Assembly (NCBI RefSeq): GCF_007678255.1
Contig: NZ_VEED01000027.1
Span: 1 to 49,203, forward strand
DNA: 49,203 bases
Direction of reading: 5' to 3'
Source of the DNA: Bacillus sp. X1(2014)
GTDB lineage: Bacteria > Bacillota > Bacilli > Bacillales_B > DSM-18226
Shown: positions 24,857-34,076 of the stretch, piece by piece
Numbering within the stretch: position 1 is the stretch's first letter
Layout: each line of letters begins with the position of its first letter
The notes under the pieces: model-generated
Seen by the model: only the letters and a program-made list of their open reading frames with translations
Told to the model about the DNA's origin: nothing
Database searches by the model: none
Translations under genes and position numbers: made by a program

Positions 24857-26380
24857 TTATTGATTGGCTATTATAGTTAGCATACGATCCTCTACCTTTT
24901 TCCCTTTAGTATCTTCAAGTAAGTTATTTAAGAGAATCGAAAAGATTAATGTTTGTCCACTTTTGGTTTTCACGTAGCCTGATATGGAACTCACCGTAGA
25001 GATGGTTCCTGTTTTTGCCTTTACCCTTCCTCTAAAAAGAGGTTCTTTTAAGCGATTTCTTAAGGTGCCGCCTTCCATCTTTTCAGGTGCCCCAGCGACT
25101 GGTAATGACTGAAGATAGCTCGAAAACCACTCTTCTTTCTGCACGGTAAACAACAGTTGCGTTAGTTGGTTTGCTGGAATCAGATTGACATGTGATACGC
25201 CGGATCCGTCCCGAAGGACCAATGATTTGGGGTTAACCCCAAATTTAACTAATTCGGAATTTAATACTTTCAGTCCGTTTTCCCAACTCCCTTTTCCCTT
25301 CACAATCCTGCCCATTTCCTTAATTAAAATTTCCGCATGGACGTTGTTGCTGAGTTTCATAAAAGGAACCAGCAGCTCAGATAATGGTATGGAATGATGG
25401 GTTGTTAACATCTTTGCGGTGTCAGGCACCATTCCTGTTTTTAGTTTTCCTGTCACTTGAATTCCGTGTTCTGTTAACGATTGTTTTAATAAGGACATGG
25501 CATATCTTGTTGGATCCCAGACACCGATCCAGTCCTGTTCCGGTTTTGCCTTGATTGGGATTGTTCCTTTGATGGTGATGGTATTTTTTGCGTGTACCCG
25601 CTCAATCGTAATATTCTTTTTACTTTCCTCTGCGCCGGTGACGGCTTTATTGGTGATTTTTAGATAATTGGTTTTCGGGGTCAATTTCACGCTTGGCTTC
25701 TCACCTATTCTCGCTGCAGGTTGGACGAGTACTTTGACAGATCCAGCATCATAGTCTTTGGTTGGTGATGCCGTTAATGCCGAAATCTGTGCCCCATAAT
25801 GGGTGGTTTCGTCGCTCCAGGGTAAATCGAGTGAATAGCGGACATCATCATACCAAGTATCATCCCCGATAAGATTGCCGCTTATTTTTTTGATGCCACG
25901 TTTTTGAATTTCTTCAGCTATTTGGTCAAAATCAGTTTTCAATAAGGTGGGATCACCTTTCCCTTTTATATATAGGTTCCCTTTAATTGTCTTTTTCTTT
26001 ATCTCACCATCTGTATGTATTTCGGTTGTAAAAGTGTAGTCTTCACCAAGAATATTAAGGGCCGCTGCCGCTGTTAATAGTTTCATGTTGGAAGCTGGCC
26101 GTAAACGGACATCCCCTTGTTGGGCATAAATGATTTTTCCATCTACTGCGGAACGGATACTAACCCCAGCAATGGCTCCTTTTAATGATGGATCGTTATT
26201 GATTAGTTGATTCATCTGCTGGACCATTTTTTCGTGGCCGTACATGTCTGCGTTCACTTTTATAGAGGGAACAGAGGGAACAAGCACCATTATTAGAATT
26301 AGAATGTAATATTTAAATATGTTACTCAAACTTTGGTCCCAGCCTTTCCTTTTTCCTAAGAGTTTGTCCGAAAAAAGCAA
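24857..26380 (-). CDS. D-alanyl-D-alanine carboxypeptidase/endopeptidase, S13 family (PBP4a/DacC-like)
   Basis: A penicillin-binding protein of up to 507 aa. Active-site motifs are SNMK (SxxK, in RPASNMKLLTAAAAL), SNN (SxN, in LSNNVHAEIL) and KTG (in AKTGTISTVSS), with the large S13 insertion between the first two. B. subtilis DacC is 491 aa. A hydrophobic helix near 24-44 ending VNADMYG is a signal peptide. The start is uncertain: 26380 is a TTG with no clear SD, and a TTG at 26329 after AAAGG is an alternative. The coding sequence contains the dispersed 17-bp palindrome at 25418-25434. Confidence 0.88.
   Translation of the reverse strand: MLFSDKLLGKRKGWDQSLSNIFKYYILILIMVLVPSVPSIKVNADMYGHEKMVQQMNQLINNDPSLKGAIAGVSIRSAVDGKIIYAQQGDVRLRPASNMKLLTAAAALNILGEDYTFTTEIHTDGEIKKKTIKGNLYIKGKGDPTLLKTDFDQIAEEIQKRGIKKISGNLIGDDTWYDDVRYSLDLPWSDETTHYGAQISALTASPTKDYDAGSVKVLVQPAARIGEKPSVKLTPKTNYLKITNKAVTGAEESKKNITIERVHAKNTITIKGTIPIKAKPEQDWIGVWDPTRYAMSLLKQSLTEHGIQVTGKLKTGMVPDTAKMLTTHHSIPLSELLVPFMKLSNNVHAEILIKEMGRIVKGKGSWENGLKVLNSELVKFGVNPKSLVLRDGSGVSHVNLIPANQLTQLLFTVQKEEWFSSYLQSLPVAGAPEKMEGGTLRNRLKEPLFRGRVKAKTGTISTVSSISGYVKTKSGQTLIFSILLNNLLEDTKGKKVEDRMLTIIANQ
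25418..25434. repeat. Dispersed palindromic repeat, copy 2 (inside a gene)
   Basis: GGTGTCAGGCACCATTC is the exact reverse complement of 9938-9954. Here it lies within the DacC-like coding sequence without breaking the frame, encoding part of a surface loop near NGMVPDTAK. Confidence 0.7.
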
Positions 26381-26440
26381 ATAATATCAGCTTTGGATTT
26401 TTTCTTGGACAACCATTGGATTTCCAGAATATGTCTATTT

Positions 26441-26532
26441 GTACAAACCGCCTTGAAAATTGTACAAAACACTCCAAATTTCGTACAAAAGGCAGTAAAA
26501 TTCGCACAAAACCATCCTAAAATTGTACAAAA
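26441..26532. repeat. Array of five GTACAAAA motifs at exactly 21-bp spacing
   Basis: GTACAAA(A) begins at 26441, 26462, 26483 and 26525, with GCACAAAA at 26504, so all five lie on a strict 21-bp grid. Each is preceded by TTG or TTC and followed by variable bases and AAA/TTT. It fills the gap between the LysM-GH18 gene and the DacC-like gene (26381-26563), where no other gene is seen. Two helical turns per unit puts all motifs on one DNA face. A hydrophobic open frame across it (26322-26507) is not credible as a gene. Confidence 0.8.
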
Positions 26533-26563
26533 ACAAAAATCCCCAGCTTAACCAAGTATAAAA

Positions 26564-27838
26564 TTACACCATTCTCCTCACCACATTAAAATTTTTCCTA
26601 AGATAAGCCCAATTCTGAGGTGCCGGCAAGCTAATTTGCCAAAAAGTCGTGCCCGCTAATCGATAAAGAACCATTAAGTTATACTTTTCTATATAACTGC
26701 GAATATCTTCAAACCAAACGATATGTTCCTTCCCGCCAGGCCAGTAGCGATACCATGGTGCTTTCACCGTGGCATCAAATTCAATCGGTTCGCCAACAGC
26801 AATCGCTTGATTTTGTGCAGCATTTACAGATAGGGCACGTGTTTGATTCGTCCCCACCATTTTGTCATACCCATACAACGCCAACGCGATTTGTAGCTTT
26901 CGAGGATTAATTTGCGTGAGTGAATATTGAATGACTTGCTCCAGCCACGGAATCGGGGCAATTGGATCAGGCGGTCCTCCGGGGTAACCATAATCCATTG
27001 TCATCACGGCAACTAAATCAACTGCATTACCAATTCCGGCATAATCGTATGCACCGATAATTCGGTTTGTCGGTATATCAGCTGTTTTCGCATGAACATT
27101 TACATGTAATATCAATTCACCTAAACTATTTTTTAGAGCCGTAAGAAACAATATAAAGTCATTCCGTCGTGCAGGTGGAATAAATTCAAAGTCAATGCTC
27201 ACGCCGCCAAACCCACGTTGTTTCGTTAAATTCACAATACTTGCCACTAGATTGGCCCGATACGTTGGATTCTCGAGCACCCTTCCTGCCAACTCCGCAC
27301 TAAATTCAGTTCCCGCCAAATTCCTAATCATCATCAATGGGACGACCTTCAATTGATTGCTTCTTGCGACTAGGGCCGCATCCTCGACCATATTAAAAGC
27401 ATATCCCTCCTCTGTAAAAGAATAAGCGACAACTGCCAAATAGGTAAGTTGCCCCGCGAGAGAATTCAAGGTTGCCAGATTGGCAGCTTCGGAGGAAGGA
27501 ACTAAAAATCCAAGGGTCGCTAGATCTGATTTCATCGGAGATGGCACATTGATCGTTTGACCTACTATCAATTGAGTTGGATTCAGACCTGGATTTGCGG
27601 CCAGAATGTCTGCCGGCTTACTGTTGAATTGCTGAGCCAATTTCCAGATATGATCGCCTGCTTTTATTCGATACGAGTGCAGTGGCGGCAGACGATCCGG
27701 AAGATATAAAGCAAGCCCTGGCACGAGTGCATTAGATGATAGCAATCCATTCAGTTCGACTATCGTTTGGGTCGAAACACCATACTTCGTTGATATCATC
27801 CACAAATTTTCACCAGCAGCCACAATATGAACAGCCAT
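26564..27838 (-). CDS. LysM-LysM-GH18 spore cortex-lytic enzyme (SleL/YaaH-like)
   Basis: A 424-aa protein, close to B. subtilis YaaH (427 aa). Two LysM repeats at the N-terminus (about 2-45 and 52-96) bind peptidoglycan. The GH18 catalytic domain (about 110-420) shows GGVSIDFEFIPP with the catalytic D-x-E and MTMDYGYPGGPP. YaaH/SleL acts as an N-acetylglucosaminidase on cortex fragments during germination. The frame reaches 27895, but the ATG at 27838 has SD GGAG 9 bases upstream and begins directly with LysM (MAVHIVAAGENLW), as usual. Its upstream region has a sigma-E-like promoter. Confidence 0.93.
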   Translation of the reverse strand: MAVHIVAAGENLWMISTKYGVSTQTIVELNGLLSSNALVPGLALYLPDRLPPLHSYRIKAGDHIWKLAQQFNSKPADILAANPGLNPTQLIVGQTINVPSPMKSDLATLGFLVPSSEAANLATLNSLAGQLTYLAVVAYSFTEEGYAFNMVEDAALVARSNQLKVVPLMMIRNLAGTEFSAELAGRVLENPTYRANLVASIVNLTKQRGFGGVSIDFEFIPPARRNDFILFLTALKNSLGELILHVNVHAKTADIPTNRIIGAYDYAGIGNAVDLVAVMTMDYGYPGGPPDPIAPIPWLEQVIQYSLTQINPRKLQIALALYGYDKMVGTNQTRALSVNAAQNQAIAVGEPIEFDATVKAPWYRYWPGGKEHIVWFEDIRSYIEKYNLMVLYRLAGTTFWQISLPAPQNWAYLRKNFNVVRRMV

Positions 27839-27860
27839 GTTCTCACACTCCTTTTTTACT

Positions 27861-27888
27861 ATCATATGGGCAAAGGATGATATGTTAT
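27861..27888 (-). promoter_or_regulatory. Candidate sigma-E promoter of the SleL-like gene
   Basis: On the minus strand CATATGAT (27861-27868) resembles the sigma-E -10 CATACAnT, and ATA (27886-27888) lies 17 bases upstream as in kmATAtt-14/15. yaaH in B. subtilis is sigma-E dependent, which supports it. Confidence 0.4.
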
Positions 27889-27897
27889 TACTCATAG

Positions 27898-27930
27898 AAA
27901 ACGAACTTGCCGCTAGACAAGTTCGTTTTT
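27898..27930 (-). terminator. Terminator of the Pnkp-Hen1 operon
   Basis: AAAACGAACTTG (27898-27909) pairs with CAAGTTCGTTTT (27918-27929). On the minus strand GTTCGTTTTC follows the stem, just after the Pnkp stop at 27937; the plus strand also has a T-run. Confidence 0.85.
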
Positions 27931-27936
27931 AATAAT

Positions 27937-30531
27937 CTATAGCCGTGGATCAATTGGATCGGATTCCAATGCCAAAACCCCTAACACACATTCATGATAG
28001 CGTTCCAATGACTCTCTGCCGACAAACCGCTTTACCGCTTCTACACCTAAGGAGAATTCCTTTAGGGCATTGCGTTGTTTCTTACCCGCATTTCGTTGCT
28101 TTAGCCGGGACAGATTCTCAGGTTGTAAATAATCGATGCCATAAATAATATGCAAATACTTACGGCCTCTTACTTTAATAGCCGGTTGCACTAATTTGCC
28201 TTTATGACGAGCCATAAATGCTTCCGGTTTAACAACAAAACCTTCATGCCCTTCTTCCGTCATTTCTTCCCACCAATCAATCGCCGCTCTCATGGACTCC
28301 TCATCGTTGACCAGCCGATATTCCGTTTCCATAAAAAGCTTGGAAAGGATGCTGAATTCTTTATTCTTCTCCATATGCCAGGTATGTGGTTTATCGAAAA
28401 ATGTTTCATTACTATGTGCTAGTGTGTGAAAAGGAGCAATTTGAATCCCTGCTAACCCTTCCGTTTCCCAGCAATACTTTTGATACACTTCGTTAAACAC
28501 TTTCGCATTTTGAATCTTTTCATCCGTTTCAGCAAGCCAACTGGCAACATCCTTGCCGTTAGCAGCTGCTTTCTCCAGTTGTCCTTTTAATTTACTGCGA
28601 TCAAGCAATGCCATTTCACCCACATGGGCATATTGATTCAAGATTAGTTCTTTTGCTTTTAGGTTCCACGGCAGGATCTCAGCGTCCATCAAGACAAAAT
28701 CTGTAGAGTATTTTTCAAAATAACCACTCAAATCTGCATGTAATACTTGTAGAATTTGTTCCTCCAGCTCTTTCTTGAAAAAGGCTCTGCCAGTCCGCGT
28801 ATAAATCGAACCTAATGTCTCTCTGCCGATATACTCTTTGGCCGCTTCCTTATTTTTAAAAAGAAGCAAAATGCCTCGGCTGCCCATATGTTTTTTCTCT
28901 ACAATCATCGTATCAATGCCATTCGCTTGATAATAGTCAAACGCTTCTTGCGGGTGCTCTAAGTATCCCGCTAAATTCGAAGGTTTTGGAGTTGGGCTCA
29001 TTGTCGGCGGTAAGTAAACAATCTCCTCAAGAGGAAGAGTGTAATGAGAAAAGTCGTCCAGGGCGGATTTGGCCACATCCTTATGGATAGAAATTTCTCC
29101 ATAATGCTCAGTTATCACCGAATACCCATTAACAAATTTACCCAGATTAGGCGGTGTCAACCGCTTTTGTTCCCATTTCTTAATTGGGTTGTCGGGAACA
29201 TTGGCATAATCCTGTTTAGCGGCAACCGATACCAATTGTTTTTCTGGAAAACGATAGGCGGTTAGCCTCCCGCCAAATACCACACCTTGGTCAATGTTAA
29301 GTGTGTTATTTACTAATAGTGGCTGCGGCTTGGGATCATGACCCCAAATAATTAATTCTTGTGATTGATGTTCAATGGTCCAGTCTTTTCGCCGCGGCTT
29401 GCCATTTTCATCCAGCCCCTCGGAGTCCCCGTACCTGCAAAAATCAAAAATCCGCTGTGATTGTTTACCAATATACCAATCCCTTATCCCAGCATGAGTC
29501 GCAACCGCCACATTGACACCATTTTTTTGGATAACCAAATGCGATTTTGCAGCGAGCAGAAGTTCCTTTAATTCTGCTCTTAATTGCTCAGTAGCTTCTT
29601 TACCAAATTTGCGCTCATACTCAATAAAATCTGCTTCAACTTTCTCATCACCATGTGCCAGGTTCACCTTGCGCCCATCCAGCCAGCGGGCAATTTTCCA
29701 GCCATGGTTGCTATCTATCATGTATGCAATTCCTGCATCCACATGTTTTTTGAAAAATTGCATCGTTTCCAGCGACCGTGGTCCACGACTCATTACGTCA
29801 CCAAGTGAAAGGATTCTCCTACCCTCTGGATGAAAGAATAAGCCTTCCTCGTTTTCCTGATAACCCAGCTTGGTGAGCAATTCAAGAAACTCCTCCAAGC
29901 AGCCATGAATATCCCCAATAAAATCAATGCCGTGACCCACATCGATGGATAAAGGATTCGCCAGCCGTCCTATATCCAGGGCCTCAAGCTCCGGTTCATC
30001 TAAAATATAGGTCCGGTGAAAGCCTTCCTTCTTAATAAACCTAAGCGTTCGCTTGAAGTGCTGGTATTGCTGTTTGAGCCGATTCTTGCCGCGTGGAAAA
30101 TCCCGTTCCTTATCACGAGAAATGAGTTCTTTTTCCGTCACATTTAACACAATCGCAATCACGGGGACATGATATTTTTTACCTAGGTGAAGATAACGCT
30201 CACGATTTTCTTCTTTTAAGTGTGTCGCGTCAATTATTGTTAGTTTATTTAAACGGCACCGTTTCCCAATTAAATATTCCATCGCATCAAATGCCTCGTT
30301 TGAAATCCGATAGTATTCATCAAATAAGGCATCCGCTTCATCCTTTGGACGCTGATTCCAGGTGATAAATTCTACATCACTGACGAGAACCCGGAATTGA
30401 TCAGAACTAACAACTTCCGAAGCTAGAATCTTCTTTTCATGGACCAGTCGGTTTAATAAAGTGGTTTTGCCGCTATTCGAAGGTCCGACAAAGAGGACCA
30501 CTCCAGCATAGGGTAAGTGAATTTTGGTCAT
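27937..30531 (-). CDS. pnkp: Bacterial Pnkp: polynucleotide kinase-phosphatase-ligase
   Basis: An 864-aa three-domain RNA end-healing and sealing enzyme. The N-terminal kinase has the P-loop GPSNSGKT (about 16-23). The central metallophosphatase has DFIGDIHGCLEE and LSLGDVMSRGPRS. The C-terminal nucleotidyltransferase has the K-x-M-G motif VEKKHMGSRG, the lysine being the AMP acceptor. It heals 2',3'-cyclic phosphate and 5'-OH ends from ribotoxin cleavage, then joins them with Hen1. Its start overlaps the Hen1 stop as ATGA, so the two are coupled. Length matches the Clostridium thermocellum enzyme (about 870 aa). Confidence 0.93.
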   Translation of the reverse strand: MTKIHLPYAGVVLFVGPSNSGKTTLLNRLVHEKKILASEVVSSDQFRVLVSDVEFITWNQRPKDEADALFDEYYRISNEAFDAMEYLIGKRCRLNKLTIIDATHLKEENRERYLHLGKKYHVPVIAIVLNVTEKELISRDKERDFPRGKNRLKQQYQHFKRTLRFIKKEGFHRTYILDEPELEALDIGRLANPLSIDVGHGIDFIGDIHGCLEEFLELLTKLGYQENEEGLFFHPEGRRILSLGDVMSRGPRSLETMQFFKKHVDAGIAYMIDSNHGWKIARWLDGRKVNLAHGDEKVEADFIEYERKFGKEATEQLRAELKELLLAAKSHLVIQKNGVNVAVATHAGIRDWYIGKQSQRIFDFCRYGDSEGLDENGKPRRKDWTIEHQSQELIIWGHDPKPQPLLVNNTLNIDQGVVFGGRLTAYRFPEKQLVSVAAKQDYANVPDNPIKKWEQKRLTPPNLGKFVNGYSVITEHYGEISIHKDVAKSALDDFSHYTLPLEEIVYLPPTMSPTPKPSNLAGYLEHPQEAFDYYQANGIDTMIVEKKHMGSRGILLLFKNKEAAKEYIGRETLGSIYTRTGRAFFKKELEEQILQVLHADLSGYFEKYSTDFVLMDAEILPWNLKAKELILNQYAHVGEMALLDRSKLKGQLEKAAANGKDVASWLAETDEKIQNAKVFNEVYQKYCWETEGLAGIQIAPFHTLAHSNETFFDKPHTWHMEKNKEFSILSKLFMETEYRLVNDEESMRAAIDWWEEMTEEGHEGFVVKPEAFMARHKGKLVQPAIKVRGRKYLHIIYGIDYLQPENLSRLKQRNAGKKQRNALKEFSLGVEAVKRFVGRESLERYHECVLGVLALESDPIDPRL

Positions 30532-31877
30532 GATTGTCCCTCCTCTCTTAAAAAGATAGCCATCTGGGTAGGTTGACCAAAAGTCGGATGTTCTTCACCA
30601 ATGCCTTGAAAACGCACTTGATAGGAATAGGAACTTGCCCAAGTTCCACATTTCCCTGTAAACTCTTCCCTTGTCCATTCAAAGCGGTGATCATGATGTC
30701 TCATTGCCTCATCCATATCATAAACCACATTATATTCTTGATTCGGTGTAGTCACGATCAACACTTCTGGTCGATAGTCTTTAAAAATCGTCTCGAATAC
30801 CCTTGGTAACCGGAATTCATCAATATGTTCAATCACTTCGCAAAGAATCATGACATCTTTGTTGAGCAGGCGTTCATCAAAATAAAATAGCGAGCCTGCT
30901 AATAATTGAGGCTCCATAAATCCACGTTTTTCTTTTGCTTGATCAAATCGGTCTAATGCCTTTAACCGCGCACGATTCGATGGCTCGACTGAAAGAATTT
31001 CCTGCACCCCTTCAATAAATCCTAACTTGACAGATAACTTTCCTTCCCCAGCTCCTAAGTCAACAATGGTTTGTTTTTTGGTTAAGGCCTCGACATATTT
31101 AATTATCGCTTCGTAACGAAGATCATTTAAACGTATTTTCGGCGGCTCGTTTGCCTCCACTTTTTTCGTTTCTTTTTCAAAGAACTTTGACTGTGAAATC
31201 ATTTTTTGGAACCGTAAAGAACGATTTAGGATAAGCGACTTTTGCGGGTGTTTTTCTAACCAGCCTTCTCCGTAGCGGTCAAACTTCTCTAATTCTCGTT
31301 CATCAATAAAATAATGTTTATAGTTATCGATTACTGGAATCAGAATCGAAAGTTGTTTGAGTGCATTCTGAAGTGTTTGTTTCCCTAAAAGAGTGATAAA
31401 CCTTGCTGAGCTTTTTTCTCGGATAGCACTTTCCCCATATTCAATCTTAACCGCATAACCCATTGGTGCAAATAAAGCTTCCAGCTCGCGGTTGTTTAAA
31501 TCCGTGGCTACCGGACCAAAAGATAATTCCATGTCAAAGGGATGTTCAACCCATGAGGCATATTCCTCCTTCGGTTTCCCATTTAACGCAGTCCCCAATG
31601 CTTTTCGGATGGAGGTAACAAATATACTACTTGCCGCAAACTCGCGGTCATTTATGTAGTGAGAAATATCATATAAATCAGGTGAGTTCTTGACTAAGTC
31701 AATTGGGTCTGTTTTTACAAAGATGATGAACTGTACTTCTTCTCTTGAAAAAATAGGATAAACCAGGCGGACAGATAGCCCTTTCTCTCCACGTTCATAG
31801 AGATTATTTGGATTTTTGGCTAATAGGTAAGAAACGGCTTCCGCACCTGGGCCACGAACGGTTAAGGATAGCTGCAT
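30528..31877 (-). CDS. hen1: 3'-terminal RNA ribose 2'-O-methyltransferase Hen1
   Basis: A 449-aa protein with the bacterial Hen1 layout. The N-terminal half binds and activates Pnkp. The C-terminal half (about 250-449) is a methyltransferase with SAM motif VDLGAGEGKLSVKL and the metal-binding CEVIEH, followed by TTPNQEYN and HDHRFEW. It methylates the 2'-OH at the cleaved 3' end before ligation, protecting the repaired RNA from recutting at that site. A GTG at 31886 is possible, but the ATG at 31877 has better SD spacing and fits the usual family N-terminus. Confidence 0.93.
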   Translation of the reverse strand: MQLSLTVRGPGAEAVSYLLAKNPNNLYERGEKGLSVRLVYPIFSREEVQFIIFVKTDPIDLVKNSPDLYDISHYINDREFAASSIFVTSIRKALGTALNGKPKEEYASWVEHPFDMELSFGPVATDLNNRELEALFAPMGYAVKIEYGESAIREKSSARFITLLGKQTLQNALKQLSILIPVIDNYKHYFIDERELEKFDRYGEGWLEKHPQKSLILNRSLRFQKMISQSKFFEKETKKVEANEPPKIRLNDLRYEAIIKYVEALTKKQTIVDLGAGEGKLSVKLGFIEGVQEILSVEPSNRARLKALDRFDQAKEKRGFMEPQLLAGSLFYFDERLLNKDVMILCEVIEHIDEFRLPRVFETIFKDYRPEVLIVTTPNQEYNVVYDMDEAMRHHDHRFEWTREEFTGKCGTWASSYSYQVRFQGIGEEHPTFGQPTQMAIFLREEGQS

Positions 31878-31962
31878 TTTTCGCACATCACTTTCAGGAT
31901 TTTAAGTAGTATTTTATCATAATTCCCCAAAATTGGAATGTCTGGAAATAATCATAAAATTG

Positions 31963-31990
31963 AAAAACCCGAGTTCCAAAGAAACCCGGG
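31963..31990 (-). terminator. Terminator of the M6 protease gene
   Basis: The minus strand forms CCCGGGTT/AACTCGGG (31983-31990 with 31968-31975, one G-U pair) followed by TTTTT. It is about 8 bases after the stop. Confidence 0.85.
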
Positions 31991-31997
31991 CTGGCTT

Positions 31998-33860
31998 TTA
32001 CTTAGTAGATTCATTAAAGTTATAGAAAAATTTTGCTGTAATCGAGCCATCCTTGTTTTCTTTAATATCGGTTACATGGATGCCGGAATCAGCAGGTGTC
32101 GAGCTGTAGCCTTTCCAGAAGTAGTAGGAACCGGTGTGAACATTCCCGGAAACTGGAGTAAGATTGCTTCCTGTCTTAAAGAAGTCACCGGCATTTCCAC
32201 GGTTTACATTCTTTTCAAGCTCATACTTACCATCCGCTTGTAGGATCGATAATCCGTAGTGTGTTACAACATCGCCATTGCTAGCTGTTTGTGATTGATT
32301 AAACTGGTATCTCTTATTCATCCAGTTTTCGACATTATTAGGGCGGAAGCCAGCTGTTTGATAGAGTGATAGAACATTTTCATCAACATGCCAAGCTACT
32401 AGTCCATGTGCATCCGCACCCTCACGAATTAACCCTTTGTTAAAGCCTTGCTGCTGAACATTTTCAAATAAGAAATATTCTGTACCGTTAGATCCAGGTA
32501 CTTCCATCTTAACAATTCCATTTTCTGCAGTGGCCGCATTGACTGGCGGTAATGTAATCGTTTGAACACCATCAACAGGCTTTACTTCTTTCGGTGAAGC
32601 CCATCCCAGGAAGATTTTTGAATATGGATCAAAATGGACTGGTGAGTTACCAGAATATGCAGCTGCATCTGGATATCTCATCCAAGAACCGCCTGCCATC
32701 ATGGAATAGTTACCAACACCCTCTGATGTGTAAACCGTATCATAGAAATCCGGAAGTCCTAACGCATGACCAAATTCATGGGCAAATACGCCAGGCTGTC
32801 CAGGGAATGGACCTGTTTTCGAAGCTTCATCATAACCGCCAGTTGCTTCATTGTATCCGGCAACGTTACCACCGATTTCCGGCTGGATATTGTAATTATC
32901 TACATAAACACCGTCAAAAGTGTGGTCCTCAACAAACTGTGAATACCAGGTATTCCACTCTTCATCGGTTTCAACGCCGTCTTGGTTTAAATCAGCTGCA
33001 GGTTTACCTGTTTCATAATACTTTCCGTAATATGAGGCACTTAGCGCATTCCATTTATGTGACCAAATTTGAGCAGGATCCCCGCTAAATTCAGCACCTG
33101 TTCCTTCATGCACAATGAATACGTTTGGAACTTGTCCATTCACGGCGTATTTAGAATAGTCTACTACACTATCAGCTGCTTTAAATAGGTCTGTCACTAA
33201 TTCACCATTATGTGCATCACCATTGACGTTACCGTTGACATATTTACCGCCTTCTGCATGTGTCCCATCTTGGTCTAAGTAGTAGGAAGCCCCTTTAGGA
33301 AGTTCTACCCAAACCAGATCAGCATTATCTTTCTTTACTAGTTTCACTTTCCCATAACTAGATTCCTTGTAAATGTTTTGCATTGTGCTATTCGTCGGTG
33401 CTTTCTGACCATTAAATTTTGCATATTGCTTAAATTCATCTAATTCATATGGATTATAGGTATCTCCAAAAATTAAATCATTAATATATTTGGCTGGAAC
33501 CTGACCTGGGACATCTCCTTTTGGCTCATCGCCTTCCTTAAATTTAGCAAGGATAACTAGTACTGGAACATCACCATTTGCCGATTGATAGGTTACATGA
33601 TTATCCCCGGCCTGCTGAAATTTCGTCCCCTTATTGTTTGCTACTTTCTCGGCTGGGTCCACTTTTGATAGATCTTTCCCTAATTCTTTCGCCTTTGCTG
33701 CTAGTTCGGGAGAGGCCCCAACATAATGAGCAAGACTTAAATCATATGTACTTTGTGCTTTAGTAACCTTAAGCTGCAAATCGGTAGATTGATAGCCAGT
33801 TAGAGTAAGACTACCAGCTAACGCTAAGGCAAATGCAGATTTTGATAGGACCTTTAACAA
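31998..33860 (-). CDS. Secreted M6 (immune inhibitor A-like) zinc metalloprotease
   Basis: A 620-aa exported protease. The TTG at 33860 is preceded by AAGGGGTG at 6 bases and starts a signal peptide (LLKVLSKSAFALALAGSLTL). A longer frame to 34013 has no SD. The zinc site HEFGHALGLPDFYD lies near residue 370, giving HExxH plus a downstream ligand. Upstream are the M6-type segments VLVILAKFKEGDEP and IYKESSYGKVKL. InhA of the B. cereus group is longer (about 795 aa), so this is a shorter M6 member with no obvious cell-wall anchor. Likely a nutritional or proteolytic exoenzyme. Confidence 0.9.
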   Translation of the reverse strand: MLKVLSKSAFALALAGSLTLTGYQSTDLQLKVTKAQSTYDLSLAHYVGASPELAAKAKELGKDLSKVDPAEKVANNKGTKFQQAGDNHVTYQSANGDVPVLVILAKFKEGDEPKGDVPGQVPAKYINDLIFGDTYNPYELDEFKQYAKFNGQKAPTNSTMQNIYKESSYGKVKLVKKDNADLVWVELPKGASYYLDQDGTHAEGGKYVNGNVNGDAHNGELVTDLFKAADSVVDYSKYAVNGQVPNVFIVHEGTGAEFSGDPAQIWSHKWNALSASYYGKYYETGKPAADLNQDGVETDEEWNTWYSQFVEDHTFDGVYVDNYNIQPEIGGNVAGYNEATGGYDEASKTGPFPGQPGVFAHEFGHALGLPDFYDTVYTSEGVGNYSMMAGGSWMRYPDAAAYSGNSPVHFDPYSKIFLGWASPKEVKPVDGVQTITLPPVNAATAENGIVKMEVPGSNGTEYFLFENVQQQGFNKGLIREGADAHGLVAWHVDENVLSLYQTAGFRPNNVENWMNKRYQFNQSQTASNGDVVTHYGLSILQADGKYELEKNVNRGNAGDFFKTGSNLTPVSGNVHTGSYYFWKGYSSTPADSGIHVTDIKENKDGSITAKFFYNFNESTK

Positions 33861-34040
33861 GAACAGCACCCCTTTTATTTTTGTAGAATTCAAATTTATC
33901 AGAATAATCAGCGAATAATAAGCTGCGATGTACCCACTTTTTAAATAATTTAGAGAGTCGAAATATAGTTTTTTCTCCCTGTTAATCGGTATATTAAATG
34001 CGGCTTTTGTCATGATTTTCGAAATTTCCTACTAAAAATA

Positions 34041-34065
34041 AAAAAAGGCCAATCAGGCCCTTTTT
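34041..34065. terminator. Terminator (bidirectional) after the SUV3-like gene
   Basis: AAAAAGGCC/GGCCCTTTTT forms a short stem between the helicase stop (34077) and the protease upstream region. It has A- and T-rich arms on both sides. Confidence 0.7.
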
Positions 34066-34076
34066 ACTAACTATTA

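Noticed and set aside
26322..26507. 61-codon minus-strand frame across the 21-bp repeat array
   Set aside because: Its 7-residue periodicity follows from the 21-bp DNA period. It overlaps the start region of the DacC-like gene, and no SD or downstream terminator supports it.
26441..26532. CRISPR array
   Set aside because: The repeated core is only about 8 bp with 13-bp interruptions, with no 25-37 bp repeat/spacer pattern and no cas genes in the window.
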